The notes under the pieces are model-generated. The model did no database searches, had not been told where the DNA came from, and was given only the letters and a program-made list of their open reading frames with translations. From Xanthomonas cucurbitae (GTDB taxonomy: Bacteria; Pseudomonadota; Gammaproteobacteria; Xanthomonadales; Xanthomonadaceae), in NCBI RefSeq assembly GCF_002939885.1, contig NZ_MDED01000001.1, positions 1-64,000 of the forward strand: a stretch of DNA of 64,000 bases, read 5' to 3'. A program made the position numbers and the translations under genes. This document shows positions 33,633 to 45,386 of the stretch, piece by piece. How positions within the stretch are numbered: position 1 is the first letter of the stretch; every line of letters starts with the position of its first letter.

Positions 33633-34621
33633 GCGGGGATCCTGCGCGACGGCAAGCCGGCATTATCCGCGCTCGCGTGGCCGCACGACTGCCCGGCGGC
33701 AACGCAACGATACGTTGCGGCCAGCGACTGCGACCAGCGCTCGAACAGCCCCTCGCTGCGCAGCGCCTGGCGCCACCAGTTCAGGGCCTCGCCCTCCTCG
33801 CCCGGCCGCCACGCCAGGTAGAAGGTTTCGTCGGCCTTGCGCGTTTCCACCGGCACCTCCTGCAAGCGGCCATCCTGCAATGCACCGCGCGCGTAAGGCT
33901 CGGGCAGGAAGCCATAGCCCACACCGGCCAGTTGCAGCAGCAGCTTGGTGTGCATGTCCGGTACGGTCAGCACATCGCGGCCGGACAACAGGCCCACGGT
34001 GCGCGGCAGCAAACGCCGCGCCGAATCGGCCACCGCGATCGCACTGTGGTCGGCCAGCTCGGCCGCCCCCGGCAGGGCGGCGCCCGCCAGCGGATGAGTG
34101 CAGGCCACCGCGAACACGAACTGCACGCTGCCGATCGGCTCGGCGACATAGCCGCCGCCACTCGGCCCCTCGCCCGCCGCCACGATCAGGTCCACCCGCC
34201 GATCCAGCAAGGCCTCCCAACTGCCGGACAGCGATTCGCTCAGCACGCGCAGCCGGGTACTGTCGGCCACGCGGTAGAACGCCAGGATTTGATCCTGCAG
34301 CAACGCCGCCTGCAGGATCGCATCCAGCCCGATCGCAAAGTCCGATTCCCAGCCCGAAGCCACCCGCCGCACCCGCACTTCCAGTTCCTGTGCCGCACGC
34401 AGCAGATGGCGGCCTTCGCGCAGCAGTTCGCGCCCGGCCTGGGTGGGGGTCGCCTTCGGCCCGAAGCGCTCGAACAGCTGCACGCCCAGGTCCTCTTCGA
34501 GCCTGGCCACCGTGTAGGAGATGGTCGATGGCACCTTGAACAACACCTTGGCGGCGGCGGCGAATGAACCACGACGGTCGATCGCATCCAGGATCTGCAG
34601 CGCTTCCAGGCTGATCTTCAT
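33620..34621 (-). CDS. LysR-type transcriptional regulator
   Basis: 333 residues: helix-turn-helix at residues 1-60 (LDAIDRRGSFAAAAKVLFKV, TISYTVARLEEDLGVQLFER) and a LysR effector domain to about 295. The C-terminal 40 residues are polar and low complexity and overlap the DedA-rhodanese start. It is divergent from the pirin gene (136 bp gap), so pirin and the fusion gene are natural candidate targets; in several proteobacteria a pirin is controlled by such a divergent LysR. The effector is unknown. Confidence 0.9.
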   Translation of the reverse strand: MKISLEALQILDAIDRRGSFAAAAKVLFKVPSTISYTVARLEEDLGVQLFERFGPKATPTQAGRELLREGRHLLRAAQELEVRVRRVASGWESDFAIGLDAILQAALLQDQILAFYRVADSTRLRVLSESLSGSWEALLDRRVDLIVAAGEGPSGGGYVAEPIGSVQFVFAVACTHPLAGAALPGAAELADHSAIAVADSARRLLPRTVGLLSGRDVLTVPDMHTKLLLQLAGVGYGFLPEPYARGALQDGRLQEVPVETRKADETFYLAWRPGEEGEALNWWRQALRSEGLFERWSQSLAATYRCVAAGQSCGHASADNAGLPSRRIPACKA

Positions 34622-34757
34622 TGTTCGATTTTTTCGATGATAGCAGCCAAATCTACTCGCTTTTTCTTCCTCTCGCAGAGGCGGAGACTCTCCATCAAGG
34701 CGCTGGCACACCGATCCACAGACCGGCGCCAATTCGAATCTACCCTGGAGCAGCAGC

Positions 34758-35459
34758 ATGTTGAATGTCCGCAAAAGTGAAACCCGTGGCCGCGCCGAGC
34801 ATGGCTGGCTGTCCTCGCGCCATACCTTTTCCTTCGCCAGCTACCACGACCCGCGCCACATGGGCATCGGCCCGCTGCGGGTCATCAACGAGGACAAGGT
34901 GCAGCCGGGTGAAGGCTTCGGCACCCACGGCCATCGCGACATGGAGATCATTTCCTACGTCCTGGGCGGGGCGCTGGAACACAAGGACAGCATGGGCACT
35001 GGGTCAGTCCTGCACTACGGCGATGTGCAGCGCATGAGCGCCGGCAGCGGCGTCACCCACAGCGAGTTCAATCATTCGGCCAGCGAGCCGGTGCATTTCC
35101 TGCAGATCTGGGTGATGCCCGAACGCGCCGGGATCGAGCCGAGCTACGAAGAGAAGCACTTCGATGCCGACAGCAAGCACAACCAGCTGCGCCTGATCGC
35201 CTCGCCGGGCGGTGAGAACGGCTCGCTGCGCCTGCATCAGGACGCACGCCTGTACGCCACCATCCTGGACGGCGCGGTGCGCCTGCAGCAGCCGCTGGCC
35301 GAGGGCCGCATCGGTTACGTGCAGGTGGCCCGCGGCAGCCTGAGCGTGAACGGGCAGGCGCTGTCGGCCGGCGATGCGGTACAGCTCATCGGCGAGCCGG
35401 AGATCGTGCTGGCCGATGCACGCGATGCAGAAGTGCTGGTGTTCGATCTGCCAAGGTAA
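34758..35459 (+). CDS. pirin family protein (quercetin 2,3-dioxygenase-like bicupin)
   Basis: 233-residue cytosolic bicupin. The first cupin carries the metal ligands in GFGTHGHRDMEIISYVLGG and SGVTHSEFNHS (His, His, His, Glu), intact as in YhhW, which has quercetinase activity. Other pirins bind regulators or metabolic enzymes. ATG 34758 is preceded by GGAGCAGCAGC. It is divergent from the LysR gene; the convergent neighbour on the right is the PAS-MCP gene. Confidence 0.92.
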   Translation: MLNVRKSETRGRAEHGWLSSRHTFSFASYHDPRHMGIGPLRVINEDKVQPGEGFGTHGHRDMEIISYVLGGALEHKDSMGTGSVLHYGDVQRMSAGSGVTHSEFNHSASEPVHFLQIWVMPERAGIEPSYEEKHFDADSKHNQLRLIASPGGENGSLRLHQDARLYATILDGAVRLQQPLAEGRIGYVQVARGSLSVNGQALSAGDAVQLIGEPEIVLADARDAEVLVFDLPR

Positions 35460-35519
35460 TTCGGCACGGGCCTGATGCGGCGCGGCGCGCCGAAGTCGCC
35501 GCAGCGGCGCAGTGCGCGG

Positions 35520-37490
35520 TCAGGCAGCCTGCGCACTGGCGCGCCGCAGGAGGGCGGCGTCCTGCGGCGTAGATTCCTCGGCGTCGCCATTGACCAGTTC
35601 GAACAACGCATCGGCGTCTGCCTCCAGCACGCGTGCCGAGCGCGCCAGGTCGTCGACCATCTGCGCCTGGTCGCGCGCCTGCACGCCGATCGATTGCAAT
35701 GCCGCATTGGCGGTGGAGATACCCTGCGCCTGCTCGCGGCTGGCACTGGCGATCTGCTCGACGGTGGCGGTGACACGCAGCACCGAACCCACCATGTCCT
35801 GCATCACCACGCCGGCCTGTTCGGCCAGGCGCGAGCCATCGCCGACCTGATCGGTCGCATTGTCGATCAACGCGCGGATCTCCCGCGCCGACACGCTGCA
35901 GCGCTGCGCCAGATTGCGCACTTCGGTGGCCACCACCGCGAATCCGCGCCCCTGCTCGCCGGCACGCGCCGCTTCCACCGCTGCATTCAATGCCAACAAA
36001 TTGGTCTGGAAGGCAATGCCATCGATGACCTCGATGATCTGGCCGATCCGATCTGTCGCAGAACGAATCCCGGCCGTGGTCTCGACCACCTTGGCGATGA
36101 CCTCCGCACCACGACGTGCCACCGCCGCCGATTCCTCGGCCATCTGCCGCGCCGAACCCGCACTCTCGGAATTGGCCTGTACCGTGACGGCCAGCTGATC
36201 GATCGTGCCCGCGGTCTGCGCCACTGCCAGGGACTGGCTGGACGCGCGGCTGACCAGTTCCTGGTTGCTGACGGAAATGTGGTGCGACTCGCGCTGCACG
36301 TTCTGCGCGATGCCCAGGGTCTGCCGCACCAGCTCGTGCATGCGCTCGGCCGAACGCACCTGGTCGGTGACATCGGTGGCGTACTTGACCACCTTGTACG
36401 GGCGGCCGGATACGTCCAGGATCGGGTTGTAGGAGGCCTGGATCCACACCGCACTGCCATCCTTGCGCAATCGGCAATAACGCCCCGCATCGAACTGGCC
36501 GCGCGCCAGCTTGGCCCAGAAATGGCGGTAATCCTCCGATGCGCGGTAGGCCGCATCGACGAACATCCCGTGATGCCGGCCGATGGCCTCCTCCGGCGTA
36601 TAGCCCAGGATCGCCAGGAAATTGGCGTTGGCGCCCAATACGTGGCCCTCCAGATCGAACTCGATCACCCCCATCACCTTGTCGATGGCCTGGATGCGGC
36701 CATCCGCATCGGCCGAATCGACCACCTGGCGGGTCACATCGGTGGCGTACTTGACCACCTTGTACGGGCGCCCATGCGCGTCCAGCACCGGGTTGTAGGA
36801 CGCCTGGATCCACACTTCACGCCCATCCTTGCCGATGCGCCTGTAGCGACCGGCGTTGAATGTGCCGCGCCCAAGCGACTCCCAGAACGCACGATAGGGA
36901 GCGGACTGGCGCGTAGCGGCATCCACGAACATGCCGTGATGCTTGCCGCGAATCTCATCGAGCCGGTATCCCATCACCTGCAGGAAATTCTGGTTGGCAT
37001 CGAGCACCGTGCCATCGAGCGAGAACTCGATGACCGCCATCACCTTGTCGATCGCATCGATCCGCCCTTCGAAATCGACGGTCTGACGCACCTGCTGGGT
37101 AATGTCGGTGGCGTACTTCACCACCCGATACGCCTTGCCGGCACGATCGAGCAACGGGTTGTAGGAGGCATTGATCCACACCTCGCGTCCATGCTTGTCC
37201 AGTCGACAGAAACGCCCGGCATTGAAGTCGCCGCGACGCAACGCCTCCCAGAACTGGCGATAACTCTCGCTATCGCGGTCGCTGGCGGTGACGAACATGC
37301 GGTGATGCTGGCCGACCACTTCGTCACGCCGATAGCCCATCAGCGACAGGAAGTTCTGGTTCACCTCCAGGATGCGGCCATCCAGATCGAACTCGATCAC
37401 GGCCATCACCCGGTCCACCGCGTTGGCCTTGTGCTGCAGCCCACTGTTCCCGAACGAGAACAAGCGCCTCAATAGCGGCAATCGATACAT
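35520..37490 (-). CDS. soluble methyl-accepting chemotaxis transducer with three tandem PAS domains
   Basis: 656 residues with no membrane segment and no HAMP domain. Three PAS-PAC units repeat with a period of 122 residues (starts near [33 protein letters not shown]; each with GxHHxMFV and VVKYATDVT). They are followed by an MCP signalling domain with the conserved hairpin tip [27 protein letters not shown] (abridged here). The architecture resembles the biofilm-dispersal protein BdlA of Pseudomonas, which has two PAS units. It probably senses a cytosolic cue (redox, haem or flavin) and feeds CheA/CheW. ATG 37490 is preferred over the preceding GTG. Confidence 0.93.
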   Translation of the reverse strand: MYRLPLLRRLFSFGNSGLQHKANAVDRVMAVIEFDLDGRILEVNQNFLSLMGYRRDEVVGQHHRMFVTASDRDSESYRQFWEALRRGDFNAGRFCRLDKHGREVWINASYNPLLDRAGKAYRVVKYATDITQQVRQTVDFEGRIDAIDKVMAVIEFSLDGTVLDANQNFLQVMGYRLDEIRGKHHGMFVDAATRQSAPYRAFWESLGRGTFNAGRYRRIGKDGREVWIQASYNPVLDAHGRPYKVVKYATDVTRQVVDSADADGRIQAIDKVMGVIEFDLEGHVLGANANFLAILGYTPEEAIGRHHGMFVDAAYRASEDYRHFWAKLARGQFDAGRYCRLRKDGSAVWIQASYNPILDVSGRPYKVVKYATDVTDQVRSAERMHELVRQTLGIAQNVQRESHHISVSNQELVSRASSQSLAVAQTAGTIDQLAVTVQANSESAGSARQMAEESAAVARRGAEVIAKVVETTAGIRSATDRIGQIIEVIDGIAFQTNLLALNAAVEAARAGEQGRGFAVVATEVRNLAQRCSVSAREIRALIDNATDQVGDGSRLAEQAGVVMQDMVGSVLRVTATVEQIASASREQAQGISTANAALQSIGVQARDQAQMVDDLARSARVLEADADALFELVNGDAEESTPQDAALLRRASAQAA

Positions 37491-37715
37491 CACGTCGAAT
37501 CCGGGATTTAGTCCACAGTATTAGCGGCGCACTGATGCCGGACTTGATCTGCGCGCGGACCGTCAGACCCACCCGCGCAATGGCCGTGAGCGATCGGGCG
37601 CCTGGCCTGCGCTGCAAGATGGCCCGCGCACTCACCGCCCCCGGTCCTTCATCATCCGGATCACTGACCAGCCTTTGCCGCAGCCGCCCCGTCACCACCG
37701 ACCGATTAAACAAAA

Positions 37716-37744
37716 ACGCCTGCAAATCAGCGATTTGCAGGCGT
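37716..37744 (-). terminator. terminator downstream of tRNA-Ser
   Basis: A perfect 13-bp stem, ACGCCTGCAAATC with GATTTGCAGGCGT, and a 3-nt loop. On the minus strand it is followed by TTTTTGTTT, 10 nt after the tRNA-Ser 3' end, so it ends that transcript. Confidence 0.9.
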
Positions 37745-37753
37745 CTGGAACAC

Positions 37754-37846
37754 TGGCGGAGCGAGAGGGATTCGAACCCTCGATAGAGCTTTTGACCCTA
37801 TACTCCCTTAGCAGGGGAGCCCCTTCAGCCACTCGGGCATCGCTCC
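37754..37846 (-). tRNA. tRNA-Ser(GCT)
   Basis: 93 nt, a class II tRNA with long variable arm and encoded CCA. Acceptor GGAGCGA pairs with the 3' TCGCTCC; anticodon loop reads CTGCTAA (anticodon GCT) and the T-arm GAGGGTTCGAATCCCTC is canonical. Reads AGC/AGU. Confidence 0.97.
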
Positions 37847-37929
37847 AGTTTTTTCGTCCTGCCGCACTGTCTGTGGCAGGCCGCGAAGAATACCGGGTAA
37901 GAGGGGCTAACGTAAACCCTTTATGACGA

Positions 37930-38142
37930 TCAATTCGAAGAATCGTCGCCGTGATGCGCGCCGGAGGCCACCGGCTCGTCTCCACGTTGGATGCGCTGAT
38001 AGATTTCTTCACGATGCACAGCCACATCCTTGGGTGCGGTAATACCAATACGCACCTGATTACCCTTGACGCCGAGCACAGTGACGGTGACCGAGTCGCC
38101 GATCATCAAGGTTTCGCCTACCCGGCGAGTGAGGATCAACAT
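37930..38142 (-). CDS. csrA: carbon storage regulator, RNA-binding protein
   Basis: 70-residue post-transcriptional regulator that binds GGA motifs in mRNA leaders and controls motility, polysaccharide and virulence in Xanthomonas (where it is often called RsmA). The sequence [31 protein letters not shown] and [12 protein letters not shown] is canonical, with the RNA-binding Arg44; a short acidic tail extends to DDSSN. It lies between alaS and a tRNA-Ser, the conserved alaS-csrA-tRNA order; the 139-bp gap to alaS suggests its own promoter. Confidence 0.97.
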
Positions 38143-38281
38143 TTTGCAAATCTCCTGGAACTGGTGGGCTTCCCACCAGCATCGACGGTCTCCTGAGTGA
38201 GACGCGCCCTAGGTAAAGGGAATAGACGATAAATGGTAGCGGCACATCCCGCTGACCATCAAGGCATAGCAGGACAAGTGT

Positions 38282-40930
38282 TCAGCCCAAGTGTTGCTTG
38301 ACCCAGGAGGTCACACCGTCGAGTGCGGTCGCAAGAGCGGGACCGTCCTCGCCACCACCCTGGGCGAGATCCGGACGGCCGCCGCCCTTGCCTCCGATCT
38401 GACTGGCGATATGGCCAAGCAGTTCCCCCGCCTTCACCTTGCCGGTTGGCTTGCCGTTCACTCCGGCCACCAACGCGACCTTGCCGGCCGATGCACCAGC
38501 CAGCACGATCACCGAGTCGCCCAATTGCTGCTTCAGGCGATCCATCGCCTCGCGCAAGGCCTTCGCATCGAAGCCTTCCAGACGCACGGCGACGACCTTC
38601 ACCCCGGCAACATCCACGGCGCTCGCGCCCAGATCTGCGGTCGCACCGGATGCCAGCTTGGCCTTCAATGCGTCCAGCTCACGCTCCAGGCGCTTCTGAC
38701 GTTCGGTCAGCACGCGCACCTTGTCGACCACTTCGCCGGCATTGCCACCCAGCAGGCCGGCCGCCTCGGACAAGCGTCGCTCCTGGTCGGCAACATGATC
38801 CAGCGCGCCCTGCCCGGTCACCGCCTCGATGCGACGCACGCCCGAGGACACACCGCCTTCGGAGGTGATCTTGAACAGGCCGATGTCGCCGGTGCGGCTC
38901 ACATGGGTGCCGCCACACAGCTCGGTGGAATAGCCGCCCATCTTCAGCACCCGCACGCGCTCGCCGTACTTCTCGCCGAACAGCGCCATCGCGCCGAAAT
39001 CCAGCGCTTCCTGCATGGCCATGTTGTGCACTTCGACGGCATGGTTGGCGCGCACCTCGGCGTTGACCTTGCGCTCGATCACCGCCAGTTCGTCGGCGGT
39101 GATCGGCTGGAAATGCGAGAAGTCGAAACGCAGCCGGTCCGGCGCCACCAGCGAGCCCTTCTGCTGCACATGCGTGCCCAGCACCTCGCGCAACGCGGCA
39201 TGCAGCAGGTGCGTGGCCGAGTGGTTGAGGATGGTCTTGCCGCGGCGCTGCACATCGATGCCGCCCGCCAGCACGTCGCCCAGCGCGAGCGCACCCTCGG
39301 TGATGCGCCCTACGTGTCCGTGGAACTGGCCGGCGAACTTCTGGGTGTCGGTGATGTCGATCGATACGTGGGTGTTGCTCAACTGCCCGCTGTCGCCGAC
39401 CTGACCGCCGGATTCGGCGTAGAACGGCGTGCGATCGGTGAACACCATGACCTCCTCGCCGGCCTCCGCACGCTCGACCGTGCGGCCCTGCTTGAGCAGG
39501 GCGACGACCTTGAGGGTATCGGCGTCGTGCGCCTTATAGCCCAGGAACACGGTCGGCGACATGGTGGCGACCAGGTCGGCCGGCAACGCAACGCCACCGC
39601 CGAACTTGCCGGCGGCACGCGCGGTCTCGCGCTGGCGCTCCATGGAGAACTCGAAGCCCTCCATGTCCACCCGCATGCCGCGCTCGCGCGCGATATCGGC
39701 CGTCAGATCGACCGGGAACCCGTAGGTGTCGTAGAGACGGAACGCGTCCGCCCCCGGAATGACGTCCTGCGACCGCGCCGCCACGTCGTCGAAGATCTTC
39801 ATGCCGGCGTCCAGCGTCTCGGCAAAGCGCTCCTCTTCGGCCAACAAGGCGCGGGCGACGGTATCCCTGGCCACCACCAGCTCGGGATAGGCCTCGCCCA
39901 TCAGCTCGACCAGGGTGGGCACCATCTTGCTGAAGAACGACTGGCGCACGCCCAGCATCCAGCCATGCCGCAGCGCACGCCGGATGATCCGGCGCAGCAC
40001 GTAGCCGCGCCCTTCGTTGGAGGGCAACACGCCGTCGACGATCAGGAACGAACAGGCGCGGATGTGATCGGCGATGACCCGCAGCGACTTGTTTTCCAGA
40101 TCGCTGACACCGGTCAGCGCGCTGGCCTTGCCGATCAGCGCCTGGAACACGTCGATTTCGTAGTTGGTGTGGACGTGCTGCAGGATTGCAGCCAACCGTT
40201 CCAGACCCATGCCGGTGTCCACGCAGGGGGCCGGCAGGGGCACCAGGGTGCCATCCGGCTGGCGGTCGAACTGCATGAAGACCAGGTTCCAGATCTCGAT
40301 GTAACGATCGCCGTCTTCGTCCGGCGAACCCGGCGGGCCACCGGCGATATGGTCGCCATGGTCGAAGAAGATCTCGGTGCAGGGGCCGCAGGGGCCGGTA
40401 TCGGCCATCTGCCAGAAGTTGTCCGAGGCGTAAGGGGCGCCCTTGTTGTCGCCGATGCGTACGATGCGGCTCTCGGGAATGCCGATCATGTCGCGCCACA
40501 GTGCGAAAGCTTCTTCGTCGGTGTGATAGACGGTGACCAGCAGGCGCTCGGCCGGCAGTTTCCAGACCTGGGTCAACAGTTCCCAGGCCCAGGCGATGGC
40601 ATCCTTCTTGAAGTAATCGCCGAACGACCAGTTGCCCAGCATCTCGAAGAAGGTATGGTGACGCGCGGTATAGCCCACCGAATCCAGGTCGTTGTGCTTG
40701 CCGCCGGCACGCAGGCAGCGCTGCACGTCTGCGGCGCGCACGTAACTGCGCTTCTCTGCGCCAAGAAAGACGTCCTTGAACTGGACCATGCCGGAATTGG
40801 TGAACAGCAGGGTCGGGTCATTGCCCGGCACCAGCGGTGCGGATGGCACGATGGTGTGGCCCTTGCCCTCGAAAAACGCAAGGAAGTCGCGGCGGATCTG
40901 GGAAGTGCTAAATTTGGCAGGTGCGTTCAT
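38282..40930 (-). CDS. alaS: alanyl-tRNA synthetase
   Basis: 882-residue class II synthetase charging tRNA-Ala. Order: aminoacylation domain (1 to about 460), editing domain with the HSATHLLH and [10 protein letters not shown] zinc/active-site motifs (around 570-675), and C-terminal DHHA1-type oligomerisation domain from about 750 with the Gly-rich [20 protein letters not shown] 40930 gives the normal length. It is 101 bp downstream of recX and upstream of csrA. Confidence 0.97.
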   Translation of the reverse strand: MNAPAKFSTSQIRRDFLAFFEGKGHTIVPSAPLVPGNDPTLLFTNSGMVQFKDVFLGAEKRSYVRAADVQRCLRAGGKHNDLDSVGYTARHHTFFEMLGNWSFGDYFKKDAIAWAWELLTQVWKLPAERLLVTVYHTDEEAFALWRDMIGIPESRIVRIGDNKGAPYASDNFWQMADTGPCGPCTEIFFDHGDHIAGGPPGSPDEDGDRYIEIWNLVFMQFDRQPDGTLVPLPAPCVDTGMGLERLAAILQHVHTNYEIDVFQALIGKASALTGVSDLENKSLRVIADHIRACSFLIVDGVLPSNEGRGYVLRRIIRRALRHGWMLGVRQSFFSKMVPTLVELMGEAYPELVVARDTVARALLAEEERFAETLDAGMKIFDDVAARSQDVIPGADAFRLYDTYGFPVDLTADIARERGMRVDMEGFEFSMERQRETARAAGKFGGGVALPADLVATMSPTVFLGYKAHDADTLKVVALLKQGRTVERAEAGEEVMVFTDRTPFYAESGGQVGDSGQLSNTHVSIDITDTQKFAGQFHGHVGRITEGALALGDVLAGGIDVQRRGKTILNHSATHLLHAALREVLGTHVQQKGSLVAPDRLRFDFSHFQPITADELAVIERKVNAEVRANHAVEVHNMAMQEALDFGAMALFGEKYGERVRVLKMGGYSTELCGGTHVSRTGDIGLFKITSEGGVSSGVRRIEAVTGQGALDHVADQERRLSEAAGLLGGNAGEVVDKVRVLTERQKRLERELDALKAKLASGATADLGASAVDVAGVKVVAVRLEGFDAKALREAMDRLKQQLGDSVIVLAGASAGKVALVAGVNGKPTGKVKAGELLGHIASQIGGKGGGRPDLAQGGGEDGPALATALDGVTSWVKQHLG

Positions 40931-41031
40931 GTGCTGGCATTGGGCGGGCGGCAGTCCCGGTCACCCAATGAGATATGGGCGCAGATGAGCGGAACAACCT
41001 GAAACCACCAAGGGTAGCAGGCCTGACGCCC

Positions 41032-41520
41032 TCAGTCCTCAAGGTCGAAGCGCGTGGCGCTGCGAATGCTGTTGCCGTCGAAACCACGCCGGGCCAGCAG
41101 CTCGGCGGCCTTGCGCCGCTGCGGCAAATCCACCGGCCCTTGCTCGCCGAAACGGCGGCAGACCAGATCGCGCGCATTCTCGGTCCAATCGCCCTCGAAG
41201 GTGGCCATTGCGGCACTGATGGCCTCGCTGTCCAGCCCATGGGTGCCGAGTTCGGCGCGGATGTGCAGGGGGCCGTAGCCCGAACCGGCGCGGTTTCGCA
41301 CCACCGAGGCGGCAAACCGGGTGTCATCCTGCCACCCCTCGCCCGCCAGGCGCTCGACGGCCGCCTGCGCGGCGTCCGGCTCGATCCCGCGCGCCAGCAA
41401 CTTGCGATTCAATTCCTTGCGCGAGTGCTCGCGCCGCACCAGTAGCCCCAATGCACGTTGGACCGGCGTCTGCTCCTTGAACCGGCGGCCCCGCTTGGGG
41501 GCGGATTCTTGCTCGTCCAT
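41032..41520 (-). CDS. recX: RecA regulatory protein
   Basis: 162-residue helical protein that modulates RecA filaments. Family features: [33 protein letters not shown] and [17 protein letters not shown]. It is downstream of recA in the same direction, 258 bp away, longer than the usual spacing. The first 20 residues are charged and non-conserved. The gap from recA includes a run of eight G's (41675-41682). Confidence 0.93.
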   Translation of the reverse strand: MDEQESAPKRGRRFKEQTPVQRALGLLVRREHSRKELNRKLLARGIEPDAAQAAVERLAGEGWQDDTRFAASVVRNRAGSGYGPLHIRAELGTHGLDSEAISAAMATFEGDWTENARDLVCRRFGEQGPVDLPQRRKAAELLARRGFDGNSIRSATRFDLED

Positions 41521-41778
41521 CGTGACGTGTCCCTCGATTGCTGCATCAATGCGCCGTCCCTGGCGCCCGCCCTCCTGGCCCTCGATAGATCTACCGCGAG
41601 AAGCAGCAGCACTGACTCCACCGTTCCCGCGATAGAAAAACTTGAAACGACATCACCAGCGAACTACGTCAGAAGGGGGGGGAAGCGGCTGAGACTGCCA
41701 CGCCCCCCGGGACACCAACCCCATCACGGCACGCCGGTCGCGCCAGCCTGGCCAACGCCTTCCGGCTACCAGTGCTGC

Positions 41779-42813
<1,035 letters not shown>

Positions 42814-42985
42814 CTGGGTGATCCTTGTCAGTGATTTCGGTGTGGAGCCAATGTAGCGGTGGTGTATCGCAAAGGCTGAGACTGGCGGCGACACACTCAG
42901 GTTAACGATGCGGTCGGTGCCCGGGCAGCGGACAATGCGGCGATGCCGACTGGGAAAACGCCCCGCGCAGGCATCGGTACAGCCC

Positions 42986-43630
42986 TCAGCGATTGGGCCT
43001 CAGCAGCCCGCAATACAGGCCTTCGATGGCGAAATCCTGATCGGGCTGCACTTCGATCGGGGCGTAGTCCGGATTGCGCGGCAGCAGCCGGATCCGGTCC
43101 TTGCCGATCTTCAACAGCTTGACGGTGATCTCTTCGTCGATCCGCGCCACCACGATCTGCCCGGAGCGCGCGTCGCGGGTGCGGTGCACACCGATCAGGT
43201 CGCCGTTGAAGATGCCTTCGTCGCGCATGGAATCGCCTTGCACCTTGAGCAGGTAATCCGGCGATGGCGAAAAGAACACCCGGTCCAGCACCACGAAGTC
43301 GTCCGAACCGATGTCGGCACCGATCGGCAGGCCGGCGGCCACCCGGCCCAGCACCGGCAGCCGCAGCACATCGTCGCGGTTCGATTCGCCGCCCGCCGGT
43401 GCGCGCGGCTGCGCGCTGCCCTGGCCAGCCAGGCGGATGCCGCGTGCCTGCCCGGGCACGCGCCGGATCGCACCGGCCTGCTCCAGGGCCTCCAGGTGAT
43501 ACTGCGCCGCGCGCACGCCTTTGAATCCGAAGGCGCGCGCGATCTCGGTCTGTGACGGCGGAACGCCGTCGGTCTCGATGCGCTCGGCGATCAGGGCCAG
43601 GATGGCGTGTTGGGTATCGGTCAGGTCCAT
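42986..43630 (-). CDS. lexA: LexA repressor
   Basis: 214-residue SOS repressor with winged helix-turn-helix (about 1-65; [19 protein letters not shown]) and S24 autoprotease domain: cleavage site Ala99-Gly100 in [10 protein letters not shown], catalytic Ser134 in GDSMRDEG and Lys171 in ITVKLLKIG. The ATG lies 2 bp from a perfect 19-bp dyad that should be its own operator. It heads the lexA-recA-recX cluster. Confidence 0.97.
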   Translation of the reverse strand: MDLTDTQHAILALIAERIETDGVPPSQTEIARAFGFKGVRAAQYHLEALEQAGAIRRVPGQARGIRLAGQGSAQPRAPAGGESNRDDVLRLPVLGRVAAGLPIGADIGSDDFVVLDRVFFSPSPDYLLKVQGDSMRDEGIFNGDLIGVHRTRDARSGQIVVARIDEEITVKLLKIGKDRIRLLPRNPDYAPIEVQPDQDFAIEGLYCGLLRPNR

Positions 43631-43632
43631 GG

Positions 43633-43651
43633 TTAGTAGTATTACTACTAA
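43633..43651. promoter_or_regulatory. LexA operator
   Basis: TTAGTAGTATTACTACTAA is a perfect 9+1+9 bp dyad two bases before the lexA ATG. It matches the operator known for Xanthomonas LexA, which differs from the E. coli SOS box. Being so close to the start, it must overlap the 5' end of the mRNA; autorepression by occlusion is likely. Confidence 0.93.
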
Positions 43652-43709
43652 CGCAGCGGCGTGCAAGCCCTGCGCACGGCAGCACGTCGTTGGCAACCGG
43701 AATGCGGCG

Positions 43710-45386
43710 CTAGCGCCGACTGCGCCAGATCGAAAACAGGATCCAGATGCCGCACAGCCCAGCGCCGATGAAACCGCTCACGCCCAGGCCAAGCAGCCAG
43801 CGGCTGGCGCTGCCGCCGACACTATTCATCACGATCGAGGAGCCGATCACCAGCGCGGCGGTGACGATGCCCATGGTCAATCGGTTGGCCGCGCGGTCGA
43901 CCTGTTCGCCGAATTCGCGCAATGCGCGCGTTTCCACCTGCAACTGCAGCTTGCCGCGCCGCGCGGCCTGGATCAGCCGCTTGAGATCACGCGGCAGATC
44001 GCCAATCAGGTCGATCGCGCCGGTCACGGTGCGGCGGCCACGGCGCAGCATGGCGTTGGGCGCATAACGCTGCAGGACCACGCGCTCCAGATACGGCTGC
44101 GCTTCGGTGGCCATGTCGAAATCCGGATCGAGCTGACGCCCCATGCCTTCCAGCGTGAGAAAAGCCTTGATCATCAGCGCCAGATCCGACGGGAGCGGCA
44201 AGCTGTGGTCGCGCAGAATTGCGGTGACATCGCCCAGCATGGCACCGATGCGCAGTTCCTTCAGCGGCACGCCCCGGTATTGGTCGATAAACGCGCCGAT
44301 GTCCTGCTGCAGGCGCGGCTCATCGATCTCGAGGCTGGCACCGGCCCATTCCAGCAGCACATCGATGACGGCTTCGGCGTCCTGGCTCACCATGCCGTGC
44401 AACAGCTGCGCAACCTGGAAGCGCCGCTGCTCGGAGACACGCCCGACCATGCCAAAGTCGATGACGGCGATGCGCCCGTCGCGCAGGTAGAAGATATTGC
44501 CCGGATGCGGATCGGCGTGGAAACACCCGTTCTGCAACACCATCTTGAGCACGATGCCGGCACCGGCGCGCGCGAGCGCCTTGCGATCCAGCCCGGCCGC
44601 GTCCACCGCCTGCAGGTCGCGTCCGGGAATGCCGTCGATGAAGTCCTGCACGTTGAGCGATTCGCAGGTCCACTGCCAATACACCGCCGGCACCACGACC
44701 TGCGGGTCGTGAGCGAAGTCGGCCGCGATGCGTTCGGCATTGCGGCACTCGGCGGCGAAATCCAGTTCGCGCCGCAGCGACACGGTGAACTGCTGCACCA
44801 CCTCGGCCGGGCGGTAGCGCTTGAGATCCGGTGCGCGGGTCTCGACGATGTCGGCCAGCCGCGCCAGCAGGCGCAGATCCGCTTCGATGGTGTCGCCGAT
44901 CCCGGGGCGACGGATCTTCAACACCACCGGGGTGCCGTCGGCCAGCCAGGCGCGGTGGGTCTGCGCCAGCGAGGCGGCGGCCAGCGGTTGCTCGTCGAGG
45001 CGGGCGAACACGCTATCGGGCTCGGCACCGAGCGCGGCGACCAGTTGCGGCAGGACCTGCGCGAAGGGCAAGGCCGGCACGGCATTCTGCAGTTCGCTCA
45101 GTTCGTCGATCCAGTCCGGCGGCAGCAGGTCAACGCGCGTGGCCAGCACCTGACCCAGCTTGACGAAGGTGGGGCCCAGTTCCTCCAACGCACGTCGCAC
45201 GCGCATCGCGGCGGACATGCGCAGGCGGCCTTCGGCATTGCCCCACTGCAATAGCTTGCCGGCCCGCTCCAACACGTCCGCCAGCCCGATCCGGCGCACG
45301 ATATCGCCGAATCCATAGCGGATCAGCACGGCGGCAATTTCCTGCAGCCGCCCCAGGTCGCGCACGGTGCCAAGTGCCTCCCACAT
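43710..45386 (-). CDS. ubiB: UbiB/ABC1 family atypical kinase
   Basis: 558-residue membrane-associated protein needed for ubiquinone synthesis or CoQ-precursor handling. The ABC1 core shows FVKLGQVLATR (KxGQ motif, residues about 70-80), AAASLAQTHRA, VVLKIRRPG with the conserved Lys, CFHADPHPGNIF and VIDFGMVGR. Two hydrophobic helices at the C terminus (VTAALVIGSSIVMNSV and FIGAGLCGIWILFSIW) anchor it in the membrane. It reads toward lexA on the same strand, 58 bp upstream of the LexA operator. The ubiE/ubiJ partners are not adjacent. Confidence 0.9.
   Translation of the reverse strand: MWEALGTVRDLGRLQEIAAVLIRYGFGDIVRRIGLADVLERAGKLLQWGNAEGRLRMSAAMRVRRALEELGPTFVKLGQVLATRVDLLPPDWIDELSELQNAVPALPFAQVLPQLVAALGAEPDSVFARLDEQPLAAASLAQTHRAWLADGTPVVLKIRRPGIGDTIEADLRLLARLADIVETRAPDLKRYRPAEVVQQFTVSLRRELDFAAECRNAERIAADFAHDPQVVVPAVYWQWTCESLNVQDFIDGIPGRDLQAVDAAGLDRKALARAGAGIVLKMVLQNGCFHADPHPGNIFYLRDGRIAVIDFGMVGRVSEQRRFQVAQLLHGMVSQDAEAVIDVLLEWAGASLEIDEPRLQQDIGAFIDQYRGVPLKELRIGAMLGDVTAILRDHSLPLPSDLALMIKAFLTLEGMGRQLDPDFDMATEAQPYLERVVLQRYAPNAMLRRGRRTVTGAIDLIGDLPRDLKRLIQAARRGKLQLQVETRALREFGEQVDRAANRLTMGIVTAALVIGSSIVMNSVGGSASRWLLGLGVSGFIGAGLCGIWILFSIWRSRR

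Noticed and set aside
41675-41708. G8 run and later C6 run as a recA terminator
   Set aside because: The runs could pair, but a 20-nt loop and no T-run on the minus strand make a terminator doubtful.
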